Shown here: positions 1 through 13,198 of the stretch, piece by piece | How the letters are laid out: each line of letters begins with the position of its first letter | Numbering within the stretch: position 1 is the first letter of the stretch | Source: Bauldia sp. | GTDB lineage: Bacteria > Pseudomonadota > Alphaproteobacteria > Rhizobiales > Kaistiaceae | Direction of reading: 5' to 3' | DNA length: 64,000 nucleotides | Assembly (NCBI GenBank): GCA_026126025.1 | Contig: JAHCJZ010000008.1 | Coordinates: 1 to 64,000 of the forward strand | Position numbers and translations under genes: made by a program | Notes under the pieces: model-generated | The model's input: the letters and a program-made list of their open reading frames with translations, nothing else | Database searches by the model: none | Told to the model about the DNA's origin: nothing

Positions 1-160
<160 letters not shown>

Positions 161-230
161 ACTCTCATTACCCATGCCCATCCCGACGATGGGAAACGAC
201 CAGCTATTCGCCCTCGTGTTGTTCTTTGCC

Positions 231-348
231 GGCCTGGTGGTTCTGGCGAGGAGACAAAACCCGATCCCATTCCGAACTCGGCCGTTAAACTCCTCAGCGC
301 CAATGGTACTTCGTCTCAAGACGCGGGAGAGTAGGTCGCTGCCAGGCC
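231..348 (+). rRNA. rrf: 5S ribosomal RNA
   Basis: A 118-base sequence with the alphaproteobacterial 5S hallmarks: CCCGATCCCATTCCGAACTC in loop B/helix III, CCGTTAAAC, and the GATGGTACT-like and GGGAGAGTAGG blocks. The terminal helix pairs GCCTGG at 232-237 with CCAGGC at 342-347. It follows 23S by about 70 bases, as usual for an rrn operon. No tRNA follows it before the terminator. Confidence 0.95.
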
Positions 349-408
349 TGCCAAGCACAACACGAGCTTTCTCGAGACCCGTCTTCTCTTCCAACGCCCC
401 TGCCGAAA

Positions 409-434
409 CGCCCGCGCCCCAACGCGGGCGTTTT
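409..434 (+). terminator. rRNA operon terminator
   Basis: CGCCCGCG at 409-416 pairs perfectly with CGCGGGCG at 423-430 across a six-base loop and is followed by TTTT. This is a standard intrinsic terminator 60 bases after 5S rRNA. Confidence 0.85.
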
Positions 435-475
435 CGTTTGTGCGCAGGTGCTTCCCGAACCCCTCGCAGAACTCT

Positions 476-559
476 CGTCACCCCGGCGAAGCCCGAGGTC
501 CAGAGCGGCTTGCGCCGGTGCCTGCGGCTTCTGGATTCCGGCCTTCGGCGGAATGACGA
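476..559. repeat. Intergenic palindromic repeat R1, copy 1 (degenerate)
   Basis: R1 consists of two divergent hairpins, a CGTCAcCCCGGCGAAG half and a CCGGaATTCCGGCCTTCGCCGG-like half, separated by about 30 variable bases. Here the left hairpin is damaged (CCCCGGCGAAGCCCGAGG). The right half keeps GATTCCGGCCTTCGGCGGA and ends in ATGACG. It fills the space between the rRNA terminator and ltaE. Confidence 0.8.
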
Positions 560-576
560 AAGAGAAATGGGCCGGG

Positions 577-1614
577 CTAGGTCCGCAGCACGCGCGCGAA
601 GGCGTCGACCTCGGCATCGGTCGTGGCGAAGCATGTGACGAGGCGGATCAGGACCTCGTCGGTGCTGAGCATGCCGGGCTCGGCGTCCCATTCGCCGAAG
701 CGGGCGCCGGAATCGGCGGCGCGTTTGGCCATTGCCTGCGGCAGGATCACGAACACCTCGTTGCCCATGGCCGGCCAGGCGAGGCGGCCGCCGGCGGCCG
801 TGACGGCTTCCCGCAGCTGCGCGGCCATCGCGTTGGCGTGGCGGGCGAGGTCCAGCCAGAGGTCGTCCTCGAGGAGCGCCAGGAACTGCGCGGCGATGAA
901 GCGGCTCTTGGAGAAGAGGTGGCCGCTGCGCTTGCGCAGGAAAGGGAACTCGGCCGCCCGCGCCGGGTCGAAGAAGAGAACCGCTTCGGCGGCAAAGCAT
1001 CCCGCTTTCGAGCCGCCGAACGACATGACGTCGACCCCGGCCGCCGCTGAGAGCGCGGCCGGTGGCACGCCGATCGCGGCGACGGCGTTGCCGAAGCGCG
1101 CGCCGTCGAGATGGACGCCGAGGCCGGCATCATGCGCGACGTTCGCGATCGCCGCGATGTCGGGCGGGGCGTAGGCGGTGCCGTATTCGGTGAGGTTCGA
1201 CAGCGACACCGCCGCCGGCTGGCCGTAGCGGACCGGGTTCGGCGGGAAGCGCGCCAACGTTTCGGCCAGGGCGGCCGCGGTGAGGCGGCCGTCAACGCCG
1301 GGGATTCCGATCAGCTTGCAGCCGGAGAGATATTCCGGCGCGCTGCCCTCGTCGGTGTTGATGTGCGCGCCCTCATGGCAGAAGACGAGACCGCCCGGTT
1401 TTCCCAACGCGGCGAGGGCGAGCGAATTCGCCGCGGTGCCGGTGCCGACGAAGAACACCGCGACGTCGCGGCCGAAGATGCGGGCGAACTCCGCCTCGAC
1501 CGCCTTGGTCAGCCGGTCGCCGCCATAGGCGGGCTCGAAGCCGCCGGCGGCGTCTTGTAGCGCGGCGGCGATCGCCGGATGCGCGCCTGCCCAGTTGTCG
1601 CTGGCAAAGTTCAT
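577..1614 (-). CDS. ltaE: Low-specificity L-threonine aldolase
   Basis: A 345-residue PLP enzyme of the beta-eliminating lyase / threonine aldolase family, which cleaves L-threonine or allo-threonine to glycine and acetaldehyde in the cytoplasm. The sequence opens with NFASDNWAGAHP, typical of the family, has the glycine-rich cofactor region GTGTAANSLA near residue 57, the LDGAR aspartate that contacts the PLP pyridine nitrogen, and SFGGSKAG, whose lysine should form the Schiff base. Length is normal. It lies 42 bases downstream of crcB on the same strand, so the two are probably co-transcribed. Function at family level is secure; exact stereospecificity cannot be read from sequence. Confidence 0.9.
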   Translation of the reverse strand: MNFASDNWAGAHPAIAAALQDAAGGFEPAYGGDRLTKAVEAEFARIFGRDVAVFFVGTGTAANSLALAALGKPGGLVFCHEGAHINTDEGSAPEYLSGCKLIGIPGVDGRLTAAALAETLARFPPNPVRYGQPAAVSLSNLTEYGTAYAPPDIAAIANVAHDAGLGVHLDGARFGNAVAAIGVPPAALSAAAGVDVMSFGGSKAGCFAAEAVLFFDPARAAEFPFLRKRSGHLFSKSRFIAAQFLALLEDDLWLDLARHANAMAAQLREAVTAAGGRLAWPAMGNEVFVILPQAMAKRAADSGARFGEWDAEPGMLSTDEVLIRLVTCFATTDAEVDAFARVLRT

Positions 1615-1656
1615 GGAGCGGGAGAGTAGCGGTTTCGCGCGCCGGCTCCAGAGGCG

Positions 1657-2031
1657 TCAGCTGATCGCACGGCCGATCGCAAGGCCGATGGCGAGCGCGG
1701 CGATCGCGCCGACGACCGATGCCGCCACGTAGAGCACGGCGAGCCCGATCGCGCCGCGCTCGTAGAGCGCGACCGCGTCGAGCGAGAAGGCGGAGAAGGT
1801 GGTGAAGCCGCCGAGGATGCCGGTGGTGAGGAAGAGCCGCCAGTGCTGGCTGGCCCCGCCATGCGCCATGAACCAGGCGGCGACGATCCCCATCGCCAGC
1901 CCGCCGACGACATTGACGATCAGCGTTCCCGACGGGAATGCGACGCCGAGCCAGCGCGCGGCGCCGAGATTGACGCCATGGCGCATCGCGCCCCCGATCC
2001 CGGCGCCGAGGAAGACGATGAGGTAAGTCAT
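1657..2031 (-). CDS. crcB: Fluoride ion channel CrcB/Fluc
   Basis: A 124-residue, very hydrophobic protein with four predicted membrane helices. It carries the Fluc signatures GAGIGGAMRHG near residue 10 and GGFTTFSAFS near residue 75, where the TTFS loop lines the fluoride path. It exports fluoride as a dual-topology dimer in the inner membrane. I chose the ATG at 2031, because the upstream extension of the frame is encoded by repeat R4. No fluoride riboswitch is recognisable upstream, since R4 occupies the leader. It is followed by ltaE. Confidence 0.92.
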   Translation of the reverse strand: MTYLIVFLGAGIGGAMRHGVNLGAARWLGVAFPSGTLIVNVVGGLAMGIVAAWFMAHGGASQHWRLFLTTGILGGFTTFSAFSLDAVALYERGAIGLAVLYVAASVVGAIAALAIGLAIGRAIS

Positions 2032-2048
2032 GCACGCACTCTCCGCGT

Positions 2049-2163
2049 TTCCCGGGCGCAGCGCATCACGACGTGATGCGCTGCAGAACCGGGATCCACG
2101 CTGCGGGCGCGTGGACCCCGGCTCTGCAGTGCAGCGTGCACGCTGCACTGCGTCCGGGGAACG
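2049..2163. repeat. Intergenic palindromic repeat R4, copy 1
   Basis: Imperfect inverted repeat: CCCGGGCGCAGCGCA... at the left and ...GCACTGCGTCCGGGGAACG at the right, with internal mirror segments GCAGAACCGGGATCCACG and GTGGACCCCGGCTCTGC. A second copy lies at 53181-53296. It sits immediately upstream of crcB. Confidence 0.8.
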
Positions 2164-2543
2164 AAGGGGTTTGCATTGTTCACCGCTGTCTGGCTGGCTG
2201 CGTAGGCCGAGCAATGCGTTGTCGCATGGCTCCTCCGCCCTTGCCGGGCCTTGGCAAATCTGGCACTCTGCGCCACCTGAAAAAGGACAGTGCTACTGTC
2301 CCTTCTTGCGTCGCCCGGAACGGGGCGATTTCGGAGTCGTCGCAGCCGTGCCAAGCTTCGGGCAGATCATGACGAATACCTGCCGATCGAACGCGGCTGC
2401 GCCTGGGAAAACGGCCGGCCGCTGACGGCCGCGCCGCTCGTGTCACCCCACTGACAACGGACGGCCCGCCGCGGCGAAGCTGGTGTAAGCTTGCCGCCGT
2501 GAGGCATGGCGGCTGGACGGGTACGAGACAAGGATCGCGGGGC
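2164..2543. other. Intergenic region before gltB
   Basis: 380 bases with no convincing gene. It contains a perfect hairpin at 2282-2302 (see terminator entry) and the probable gltB promoter region. The open frames crossing it in all directions have atypical composition and no recognisable similarity. Confidence 0.6.
2279..2302 (-). terminator. Orphan intrinsic terminator-like hairpin
   Basis: GGACAG (2285-2290) pairs with CTGTCC (2296-2301) around a five-base loop, and on the minus strand the hairpin is followed by TTTTT. There is no minus-strand gene upstream of it for it to terminate, because gltB runs the other way. Confidence 0.5.
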
Positions 2544-7283
<4,740 letters not shown>

Positions 7284-7292
7284 CGACACACC

Positions 7293-7374
7293 CGTCATTC
7301 CGGCGAAGGCCGGAATCCAGGACCACGGGCACAAGCGCAAGCGGCCCTGGACCCCGGCCTTCGCCGGGGTGACG
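7293..7374. repeat. Repeat R1, copy 2, inside the gltB-gltD operon
   Basis: Intact R1: CGTCATTCCGGCGAAGGCCGG on the left and CCCCGGCCTTCGCCGGGGTG on the right, each a strong stem-loop, with about 30 variable bases between. It fills most of the 138-base gap between gltB and gltD and must be transcribed with them. Confidence 0.9.
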
Positions 7375-7421
7375 AGCATGGGGACAGGACGCGTTGCGTC
7401 TACAAGTTTGGAACGAGACTG

Positions 7422-8840
7422 ATGGGAAAGATCACCGGGTTCCTCGAAGTCGACCGCCGCGACCGGAGCTATGAGCCGGTCGCCGAGCGGATCCAGAATT
7501 ACGAGGAGTTCGTCGTGCCGCTCGGAGAGGCGGGGACGAAGGAGCAGGCGTCCCGCTGCATGGATTGCGGGATTCCCTATTGTCACACAGGCTGCCCGGT
7601 GAACAACCAGATCCCGGACTGGAACGACCTCGTCTATCACGGCGAATGGCAGCGGGCGCTGGTCAACCTCCAGTCGACCAACAACTTCCCGGAGATCACC
7701 GGCCGCATCTGTCCCGCGCCCTGCGAGGAGAGCTGCACGCTCAACATCATCGACCAGCCGGTCACCATCAAGACGATCGAGGCCGCGATCGCCGACCGCG
7801 GCTATGAGGAAGGCTGGATCGCGGCGGAGCCGCCGAAGCGGGAAACCGGCAGGCGCGTCGCGGTCGTCGGCTCCGGCCCGGCCGGGCTCGCCGCCGCGCA
7901 GCAGCTGCGCCGCGCCGGCCACGAGGTTCACGTCTTCGAGAAGAACGCCAGGCCCGGCGGGCTGCTGCGCTACGGCATTCCGGACTTCAAGATGGAGAAG
8001 ATCCACGTCGAGCGGCGCGTCGAGCAGATGACGGCCGAGGGCGTGGTCTGGCACATGAACGAGCATGTCGGCGTGTCGCGGACAGCGGCCTCGCTCGCCG
8101 CCGAGTTCGACGCGGTGGTGCTCGCCGGCGGCGCCGAGAAGCCGCGCGACCTGCCGATCCCCGGCCGCGAGCTCGACGGCGTCCATTTCGCGATGGACTT
8201 CCTGCCGCAGCAGAACCGCCGCGTCTCCGGCGAGCCGCTCAATACCAATGCCGAGATCCTCGCGACCGGGAAGCACGTCGTCGTCATCGGCGGCGGCGAT
8301 ACCGGCTCCGACTGCATCGGCACCTCGGTGCGCCACGGCGCGCTGTCGGTGACGCAGCTGGAGATCATGCCGCAGCCGCCGGTGAAGCCGAACAAGGCGC
8401 TGACCTGGCCGGACTGGCCGATGAAGCTGCGCACCTCGTCATCGCACCAGGAAGGCGCCGAGCGCGAATTCGCGGTGACGACGGTGAAGTTCTCCGGCTC
8501 GGACGGCAAGGTCGAGAAGCTCCACTGCGCCCGCGTCGACGCGTCGTTCAAGCCGATCGCCGGGACGGAGTTCGAGCTGCCCGCTGACCTCGTGCTGCTG
8601 GCGATGGGCTTCGTCTCGCCGGTCCATGAGGGGATGCTGGCAGAGCTCGCCACCGAGTTCGACCCGCGCGGCAACGTCAAGGCCAACACCGACGACTACC
8701 GCTCCTCGGTCGCCAAGGTCTTCGCCTGCGGCGACATGCGCCGCGGCCAGTCGCTGGTGGTGTGGGCGATCCGCGAAGGCCGCCAGGCGGCGCGCGCGGT
8801 GGACCTCTTCCTCATGGGCGAGACGACGCTGCCGCGGTAG
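7422..8840 (+). CDS. gltD: Glutamate synthase (NADPH) small subunit
   Basis: A 472-residue beta subunit that passes electrons from NADPH through FAD and 4Fe-4S clusters to GltB. It has N-terminal cluster cysteines 46, 49, 54 and 58 in [15 protein letters not shown], a further group in [10 protein letters not shown] near residue 100, the FAD Rossmann motif [14 protein letters not shown] near 148, and the NADPH motif [12 protein letters not shown] near 285. The C-terminal [13 protein letters not shown] is the second FAD contact. Length and order match the family. It probably shares the gltB transcript despite the repeat between them. Confidence 0.96.
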   Translation: MGKITGFLEVDRRDRSYEPVAERIQNYEEFVVPLGEAGTKEQASRCMDCGIPYCHTGCPVNNQIPDWNDLVYHGEWQRALVNLQSTNNFPEITGRICPAPCEESCTLNIIDQPVTIKTIEAAIADRGYEEGWIAAEPPKRETGRRVAVVGSGPAGLAAAQQLRRAGHEVHVFEKNARPGGLLRYGIPDFKMEKIHVERRVEQMTAEGVVWHMNEHVGVSRTAASLAAEFDAVVLAGGAEKPRDLPIPGRELDGVHFAMDFLPQQNRRVSGEPLNTNAEILATGKHVVVIGGGDTGSDCIGTSVRHGALSVTQLEIMPQPPVKPNKALTWPDWPMKLRTSSSHQEGAEREFAVTTVKFSGSDGKVEKLHCARVDASFKPIAGTEFELPADLVLLAMGFVSPVHEGMLAELATEFDPRGNVKANTDDYRSSVAKVFACGDMRRGQSLVVWAIREGRQAARAVDLFLMGETTLPR

Positions 8841-8849
8841 GATACGAGG

Positions 8850-9086
8850 ATGACCGGAAAGACCCTGCTCATCGACACGCTTGTGGAACGCATCGCGTCC
8901 TGGCCCGAAGAGGCGCAGGACGAGGCGATCGAATCGCTGATGTCGATCGAGGCAAAGGTCGGCGAAACCTATCGGACCTCGCCCGAAGAAAGGGACGCGA
9001 TCCGCAGGGGGCTGGCCGACGCGGAACGCGGCAATTTCGTGTCAGCGGACGATTTGGCGGCGTTCTTCAAGCGTCATGGCATTTGA
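8850..9086 (+). CDS. Small antitoxin-like protein (ParD-type partner)
   Basis: A 78-residue, acidic, mainly helical protein beginning nine bases after the gltD stop. Its arrangement, a helical N-terminal half followed by a segment rich in E and R ([22 protein letters not shown]) and ending in [13 protein letters not shown], is typical of antitoxins paired with RelE/ParE toxins. It overlaps the following toxin gene by 11 bases, as such pairs often do. The N-terminus is not a clear ribbon-helix-helix, so the family name is uncertain. It should bind the toxin and repress their own transcription (inference). Confidence 0.7.
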   Translation: MTGKTLLIDTLVERIASWPEEAQDEAIESLMSIEAKVGETYRTSPEERDAIRRGLADAERGNFVSADDLAAFFKRHGI

Positions 9087-9378
9087 GGTCCGCTACACGG
9101 CGGCCGCGCTCGCAGACTTTGATTCCATCCTAGGTTACATCGCGGAACGCAATCCGGCTGCAGCGCAACGGGTCGGTGCGGCGCTGCGCCAGCTCATCGC
9201 CGGTCTCGCGGATTTCCCGGATGCAGGTTCGGCGGCCGACTATGCGGATGTTCGGACGCTAGCGGTCCCGCGCCTTCCCTACCGTGTGTTCTATCGCCGG
9301 GATATGACCGCCATTGAGGTCATTCACATTCGACACACCAGCCGCAAGCCGTGGCCGGGATTGGCTCCGGACCGCTAG
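9076..9378 (+). CDS. RelE/ParE family toxin
   Basis: A 100-residue protein with the RelE/ParE fold signature: YTAAALADFDSILGYIAERNP at the start (written here as the family alpha-hairpin), a central LADFPDAG, then the beta strands VPRLPYRVFYRR and AIEVIHIRHTSRKPW. The R-[LV]-P-Y-R-V-[FI]-Y and H-x-R-R/S-x-P-x-x-W ending is characteristic. ParE members poison gyrase and RelE members cut mRNA; which one applies here is not determinable. It overlaps the antitoxin gene by 11 bases. Confidence 0.85.
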   Translation: MAFEVRYTAAALADFDSILGYIAERNPAAAQRVGAALRQLIAGLADFPDAGSAADYADVRTLAVPRLPYRVFYRRDMTAIEVIHIRHTSRKPWPGLAPDR

Positions 9379-9411
9379 CGCTCCTCGCCCGGGAGAGGCA
9401 TCCTCCTGCCT

Positions 9412-10068
9412 ATGATTCACAAGCGTGCCCCTGCCGCCATCCTCACCCTCGCCGCGCTGTTCGCCGCGGCGCCCGCGCTGGCCCATCCGCATATTTTCAT
9501 TGATGCGCGCGCGGAGCTGGTGTTCGACGGGGACGGGCGGATCGTGTCGGTGCGGCATATCTGGCAGTTCGATTCGGCGTGGTCGGCTTACGCGGTGCAG
9601 GGCCTCGACGCCGACGGCAATGGCTTCCTCAGCACCGCCGAGCTGCAGCCGATGGCCGAGCTCAACGTCACCTCGGTCGCCGAGTATGGCTATTTCACCA
9701 GCCTCACCATTGGCGGCGTCTCGGCTGCCTTCGTGCCGCCGACGGAGTATTTCCTCGACATCTACGGCACGCAGCTGGTGCTGTTCTTCACCCTGCCGCT
9801 CGACATCCCGCGCGCCCCGGCCGGCGTGGTCGAGCTCCAGGTCTACGACCCGGAATACTATGTCGCGTTCGATTTCGACCCGGCGCAGCCGATGCTCCTC
9901 GTCGATGCGCCGGCCGGCTGCATGGCGCGCTTCGAGGCCGCCGCCGAGCCGGACGACGCCACCGCCGCGATCCTGGCGCTGATCCCGGCCGACCAGCGCG
10001 CCCTCCCCACTGAGCTCGCGAGCGTGACCGGGGACCTCGCCAACACCATCACCGTCGCCTGCTCATGA
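9412..10068 (+). CDS. DUF1007 periplasmic protein of a nickel/cobalt efflux system
   Basis: A 218-residue protein with a signal peptide (residues 1-24, ending ALA before HPHIFIDA). The HPHIFIDARAEL start of the mature chain and the acidic Ca-loop-like DADGNGFLS near residue 65 are typical of DUF1007 proteins, which occur next to NicO/RcnA-type transporters. The His-rich mature N-terminus could bind Ni or Co. Its stop codon overlaps the transporter start (ATGA), so translation is coupled. The exact role of DUF1007 is unknown to me beyond this association. Confidence 0.85.
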   Translation: MIHKRAPAAILTLAALFAAAPALAHPHIFIDARAELVFDGDGRIVSVRHIWQFDSAWSAYAVQGLDADGNGFLSTAELQPMAELNVTSVAEYGYFTSLTIGGVSAAFVPPTEYFLDIYGTQLVLFFTLPLDIPRAPAGVVELQVYDPEYYVAFDFDPAQPMLLVDAPAGCMARFEAAAEPDDATAAILALIPADQRALPTELASVTGDLANTITVACS

Positions 10069-11075
10069 AGCGGGGCGCGATCGTCCTCGCGCTTCTTCTC
10101 GCGGCGGGTCCGGCGCTGGCGCAGGATCCGTTCGGCATCGGCGCGGTCGAGCCGGCGGGCGGCGGCTTCGGCGGGCCGTTCGCGCCGCTCTTCGCCGAGA
10201 TCGCGCGCTGGCAGTCGGATTTCTACCGCCAGCTCACCGATGCGCTGGGGCAGCTGCGCGAGGACGGCACGGCGTTCCTCGTCCTCGCCGGCGTCAGCTT
10301 CCTCTACGGCATCTTCCACGCCGCCGGGCCCGGCCACGGCAAGGCGGTGGTGACGGCCTACCTCCTCGCATCCGGGCAGACGCTGCGGCGCGGCATCGTC
10401 ATCGCCTTCGCCTCGGCCTTCGTCCAGGCGGTCACCGCGATCGCGCTGGTCGGCATCGCGGCCGGCATCCTCAACGTCACCGCGGTGACGATGACCGACG
10501 CGACGCGGGTGCTGGAGATCGGCAGCTACGCGCTGATCGCGCTGGTCGGGGTGTGGCTGCTGGCGACGCGGCTTCGCGGGCATTCGCACGCGCATGCCTA
10601 TGCCGGCGCGGGCTCCGCCGACGATCCGCATGCCGGCCACGCCCATGCCATGCCGGCCGGCCCGGTCGACGGCCGGGCGTTCCGCGCCGAGGGCACGATC
10701 CCGGCGCAGGCGCCGCATCTCCACGCGCCGGACCCGTCATTCCTTCGCCGGCCGCTGACGCTCGCCACTGCCTGGACCGCTGTGATCGCGGTCGGCATCC
10801 GGCCCTGCTCGGGCGCGATCATCGTGCTCGTCTTCGCGCTGGCGCAGGGCGTCTTCGCCGCCGGCATCGCGTCGACCTTCGTCATGGCCGTCGGCACGGC
10901 GATCACCGTGGCGCTCCTCGCCTCGCTCGCGGTGCTGGCGCGCGACTTCGCGCTCCGCCTCACCGGCGGCCGCTCCCGCGCGCTCGCCATCGCCGGCCGG
11001 GTGATCGAGATCGCAGGCGCGCTGGCGGTGCTGGCGCTCGGCCTCGTCCTCCTCGGCGGCGCGCTGGCGGGATAG
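10065..11075 (+). CDS. Nickel/cobalt transporter, NicO/RcnA family
   Basis: A 336-residue inner-membrane protein with a signal-like first helix. The family signature FHAAGPGHGKAVV near residue 86 is present, followed by a cytoplasmic His-rich loop (HSHAHAY ... HAGHAHAM, residues about 172-198) likely to bind metal, and the second conserved block VGIRPCSGAIIVLVFALAQG near 240. Members export Ni(II) or Co(II). It starts within the stop of the DUF1007 gene. Specificity for Ni or Co cannot be told from sequence. Confidence 0.9.
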   Translation: MKRGAIVLALLLAAGPALAQDPFGIGAVEPAGGGFGGPFAPLFAEIARWQSDFYRQLTDALGQLREDGTAFLVLAGVSFLYGIFHAAGPGHGKAVVTAYLLASGQTLRRGIVIAFASAFVQAVTAIALVGIAAGILNVTAVTMTDATRVLEIGSYALIALVGVWLLATRLRGHSHAHAYAGAGSADDPHAGHAHAMPAGPVDGRAFRAEGTIPAQAPHLHAPDPSFLRRPLTLATAWTAVIAVGIRPCSGAIIVLVFALAQGVFAAGIASTFVMAVGTAITVALLASLAVLARDFALRLTGGRSRALAIAGRVIEIAGALAVLALGLVLLGGALAG

Positions 11076-11140
11076 CGGAACTGGAACCGGCGGCCTCGCT
11101 GCTGGTTCTAGCCGTACGGCATCAGCAAGGAGTGACCGTC

Positions 11141-11335
11141 ATGCCAGCCAAATCAGCCGCCCAGCAGAAGGCCGCCGGGGCGGCGCTGTCGGCCAAGCGC
11201 GGCGATACCAAGGTCGGCGAGCTCAAGGGCGCGTCGAAGTCGATGTACAAGTCGATGAGCGAGAAGCAGCTCAAGGAATTCGCCGAGACCAGGCGCAAAG
11301 GCAAGCCCGAGCACGTCGGCAAGACGAAGCACTAG
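11141..11335 (+). CDS. DUF3008 family small basic protein
   Basis: A 64-residue, lysine-rich protein starting MPAKSAAQQKAAGAALSAKR, with the SKSMYKSMSEKQLKEFAETRRKGKP-type segment (given here in parts: SKSMYKSMSE, QLKEFA, KGKPEHV) that defines DUF3008. AAGGA lies nine bases before ATG 11141. Function is unknown. Similar proteins are short, abundant and charged, but I would not infer more. Confidence 0.85.
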   Translation: MPAKSAAQQKAAGAALSAKRGDTKVGELKGASKSMYKSMSEKQLKEFAETRRKGKPEHVGKTKH

Positions 11336-11352
11336 AGCTTCAACCAACCCTT

Positions 11353-11435
11353 CGTCACCCCGGCGAAGGCCGGGGTCCAGCAGCCGCGGGCGCCGAGCTT
11401 GCGGCTTCTGGATTCCGGCCTCCGCCGGAATTACG
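11353..11435. repeat. Repeat R1, copy 3
   Basis: CGTCACCCCGGCGAAGGCCGG left hairpin and GATTCCGGCCTCCGCCGGAATTACG right hairpin (parts: GATTCCGGCC, CGCCGGAATT). It lies between the convergent DUF3008 and 5'-nucleotidase genes. The orientation of the two hairpin types is opposite to copies 2, 4 and 5. Confidence 0.9.
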
Positions 11436-11519
11436 AGGGTGTGTGTTGGCGGAATGGCGAGGGAAGGGTGTGGGGGGATGGTTCCCTCGCCCGCGACGAG
11501 GGAACCATCCCGGCATGCC

Positions 11520-13013
11520 CTAGCGGGCGATGATGCGGCCTTCGATCGCCGGGGCGATCGTGCCGGCGGCGGTGACGTGGTCGATGACCTGCGAGGCCAT
11601 GATCTGCGCATCCGCGGGGTCGATCAGCACGGTGCCCTCGGTGAAGGCGGCGTAGCCGTCGCCGCCGACCGCCATGAAGTCGTTGGTGGCGACGGTGTAG
11701 GTCGCCTCCGGATCGATCGGCGCGCCGCCGACCGTCACGGAGAGGACCCGCTCGCCGACCGAGGCGTCGGAATCGTACTCGACCGAAAGGCCCGAGACCT
11801 GCGGGAAGCGGCCGGCGCCCTCGGCGACCTGCGAGAAGCCGCTCTCAAGCGCCGCGATCACCTGCGCGCCGGTCAGCTCCAGCTTGGTGGTGCGGTTGCC
11901 GAAGGGGAGCTCGGCCAGAATGTCGCCGCGGGTCAGCTCCGTGCCGGCGGCGTATTCGCGGTCGGCGCGGATGCCGCCGCCATTGGTGATGGCGATGTCG
12001 GCATCGACGGCGGCGCGCATCGCGTCGGCGATGAGGTTGCCGATCGCGGTCTCCTGGCTCCGCACCGAGGCGCGGCGGCTGTCGAGCGCGGTCTCGGTGG
12101 TGCCGATGACGACGCCGAGCTCGGCGTCGAGCGAGGCGGCGTAGCCGTCGACCACGGCCTGGATCGCCGGGTCGGGCTCGACGGTCGCGGTGTCGACGAT
12201 GGTGAACTCCGGCTCCCACGACACGACGCTGCCGTCCTCATTGGTCTCGATGACGAGCGTGGTGACGACCACCCGCTCCGACTGCGCGCCGGACTCGGTG
12301 ATGACGGCGCGGCCGTCATAGAAGGTCATGAGATACTCGTCATGGCCGGAGAGGATGACGTCGGCGGCGCCGGTGCGGGCGAGCTCGAAATCGACCTCGC
12401 GCGGGGTGTGGACGACCGCGACCACGATGTCGGCGCCGGCCTCCCGGAGTTCGGCGGCCTTCTCGATGCCGGTGTCGACCGACGGCTCGAAGGTGATGTC
12501 GCCCGGGCTCGACACGGTCGGGGTGTCCTCGGTGGTGAGGCCGTAGAAGCCGAAGGTGACGCCTTCGATCTCCACGAGCTTGTCCTCGATGGTGTTCTCC
12601 GGCCGCGAGCCATCGGGCTCGAGGAGATTGGAGGAGACGATGTCGAACGTCGCCTCGGCGATCCGCGCGCGGAAGATCTCGGCGCCGAAATCGAACTCGT
12701 GGTTGCCCGGCACCATCGCGTCGACGCCCATCCGGTTGAGGATGTCGATGATGTGCGCGCCGCGGTCGATGCCGGAGAGGAGGGACGGCGACAGGGTGTC
12801 GCCGGAGTGAATGAAGAGCGTCGGGCCGGCGGCGCGCTCGGCGTTCACGACCGCCGCGAGCCGGGCGAAGCCGCCGCGGGTCTCGCCGCCGGCGAACTGG
12901 TCGATGTCGTTGGTCTGGACGAAGGTGACGCGCAAGGTCGCCGCGTTTGCGGCCGCGGCGAACGGCACCGCGAAAACGAGCGCGACCGCGGTGGTGGTGA
13001 AGAGCCTTTGCAT
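11520..13013 (-). CDS. Secreted bifunctional UDP-sugar hydrolase / 5'-nucleotidase family protein
   Basis: A 497-residue periplasmic phosphoesterase of the UshA family. A signal peptide covers residues 1-23 (ANA cleavage). The metallophosphoesterase domain shows SGDTL and GNHEFD motifs, and the C-terminal 5'-nucleotidase domain includes the substrate loop NGGGIRAD and AVGGDGY. The first metal motif reads TNDID, where UshA has D-x-H, so one metal ligand is Asp instead of His. ATG 13013 is preceded by GGGGAG at a good distance; earlier in-frame codons have no such signal. It should release nucleosides and phosphate from external nucleotides. Divergent from hemH. Confidence 0.88.
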   Translation of the reverse strand: MQRLFTTTAVALVFAVPFAAAANAATLRVTFVQTNDIDQFAGGETRGGFARLAAVVNAERAAGPTLFIHSGDTLSPSLLSGIDRGAHIIDILNRMGVDAMVPGNHEFDFGAEIFRARIAEATFDIVSSNLLEPDGSRPENTIEDKLVEIEGVTFGFYGLTTEDTPTVSSPGDITFEPSVDTGIEKAAELREAGADIVVAVVHTPREVDFELARTGAADVILSGHDEYLMTFYDGRAVITESGAQSERVVVTTLVIETNEDGSVVSWEPEFTIVDTATVEPDPAIQAVVDGYAASLDAELGVVIGTTETALDSRRASVRSQETAIGNLIADAMRAAVDADIAITNGGGIRADREYAAGTELTRGDILAELPFGNRTTKLELTGAQVIAALESGFSQVAEGAGRFPQVSGLSVEYDSDASVGERVLSVTVGGAPIDPEATYTVATNDFMAVGGDGYAAFTEGTVLIDPADAQIMASQVIDHVTAAGTIAPAIEGRIIAR

Positions 13014-13198
13014 CTGGTGATCTCCCCGTTGTCGATCGGCCCGGGACCGGGCCTTGAGGGAGCGCGTAGTCGGGCGCGGATTCAGCGCCGTGTCGGTTTC
13101 CCGACGATTCCATGACAGGACGGCCGGCCGCCGCGGCCCGTTTCGCTGGACATGGCGGGGAAGGCCACTACATTCGGCCAATTCCAGAAAAGGCCGAC

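Noticed and set aside
174..638. Open frames running through 5S rRNA and its terminator
   Set aside because: They overlap rRNA and repeat R1 and have no protein-like features.
2032..2163. Fluoride riboswitch before crcB
   Set aside because: The leader is occupied by repeat R4 and I found no match to the conserved fluoride aptamer elements.
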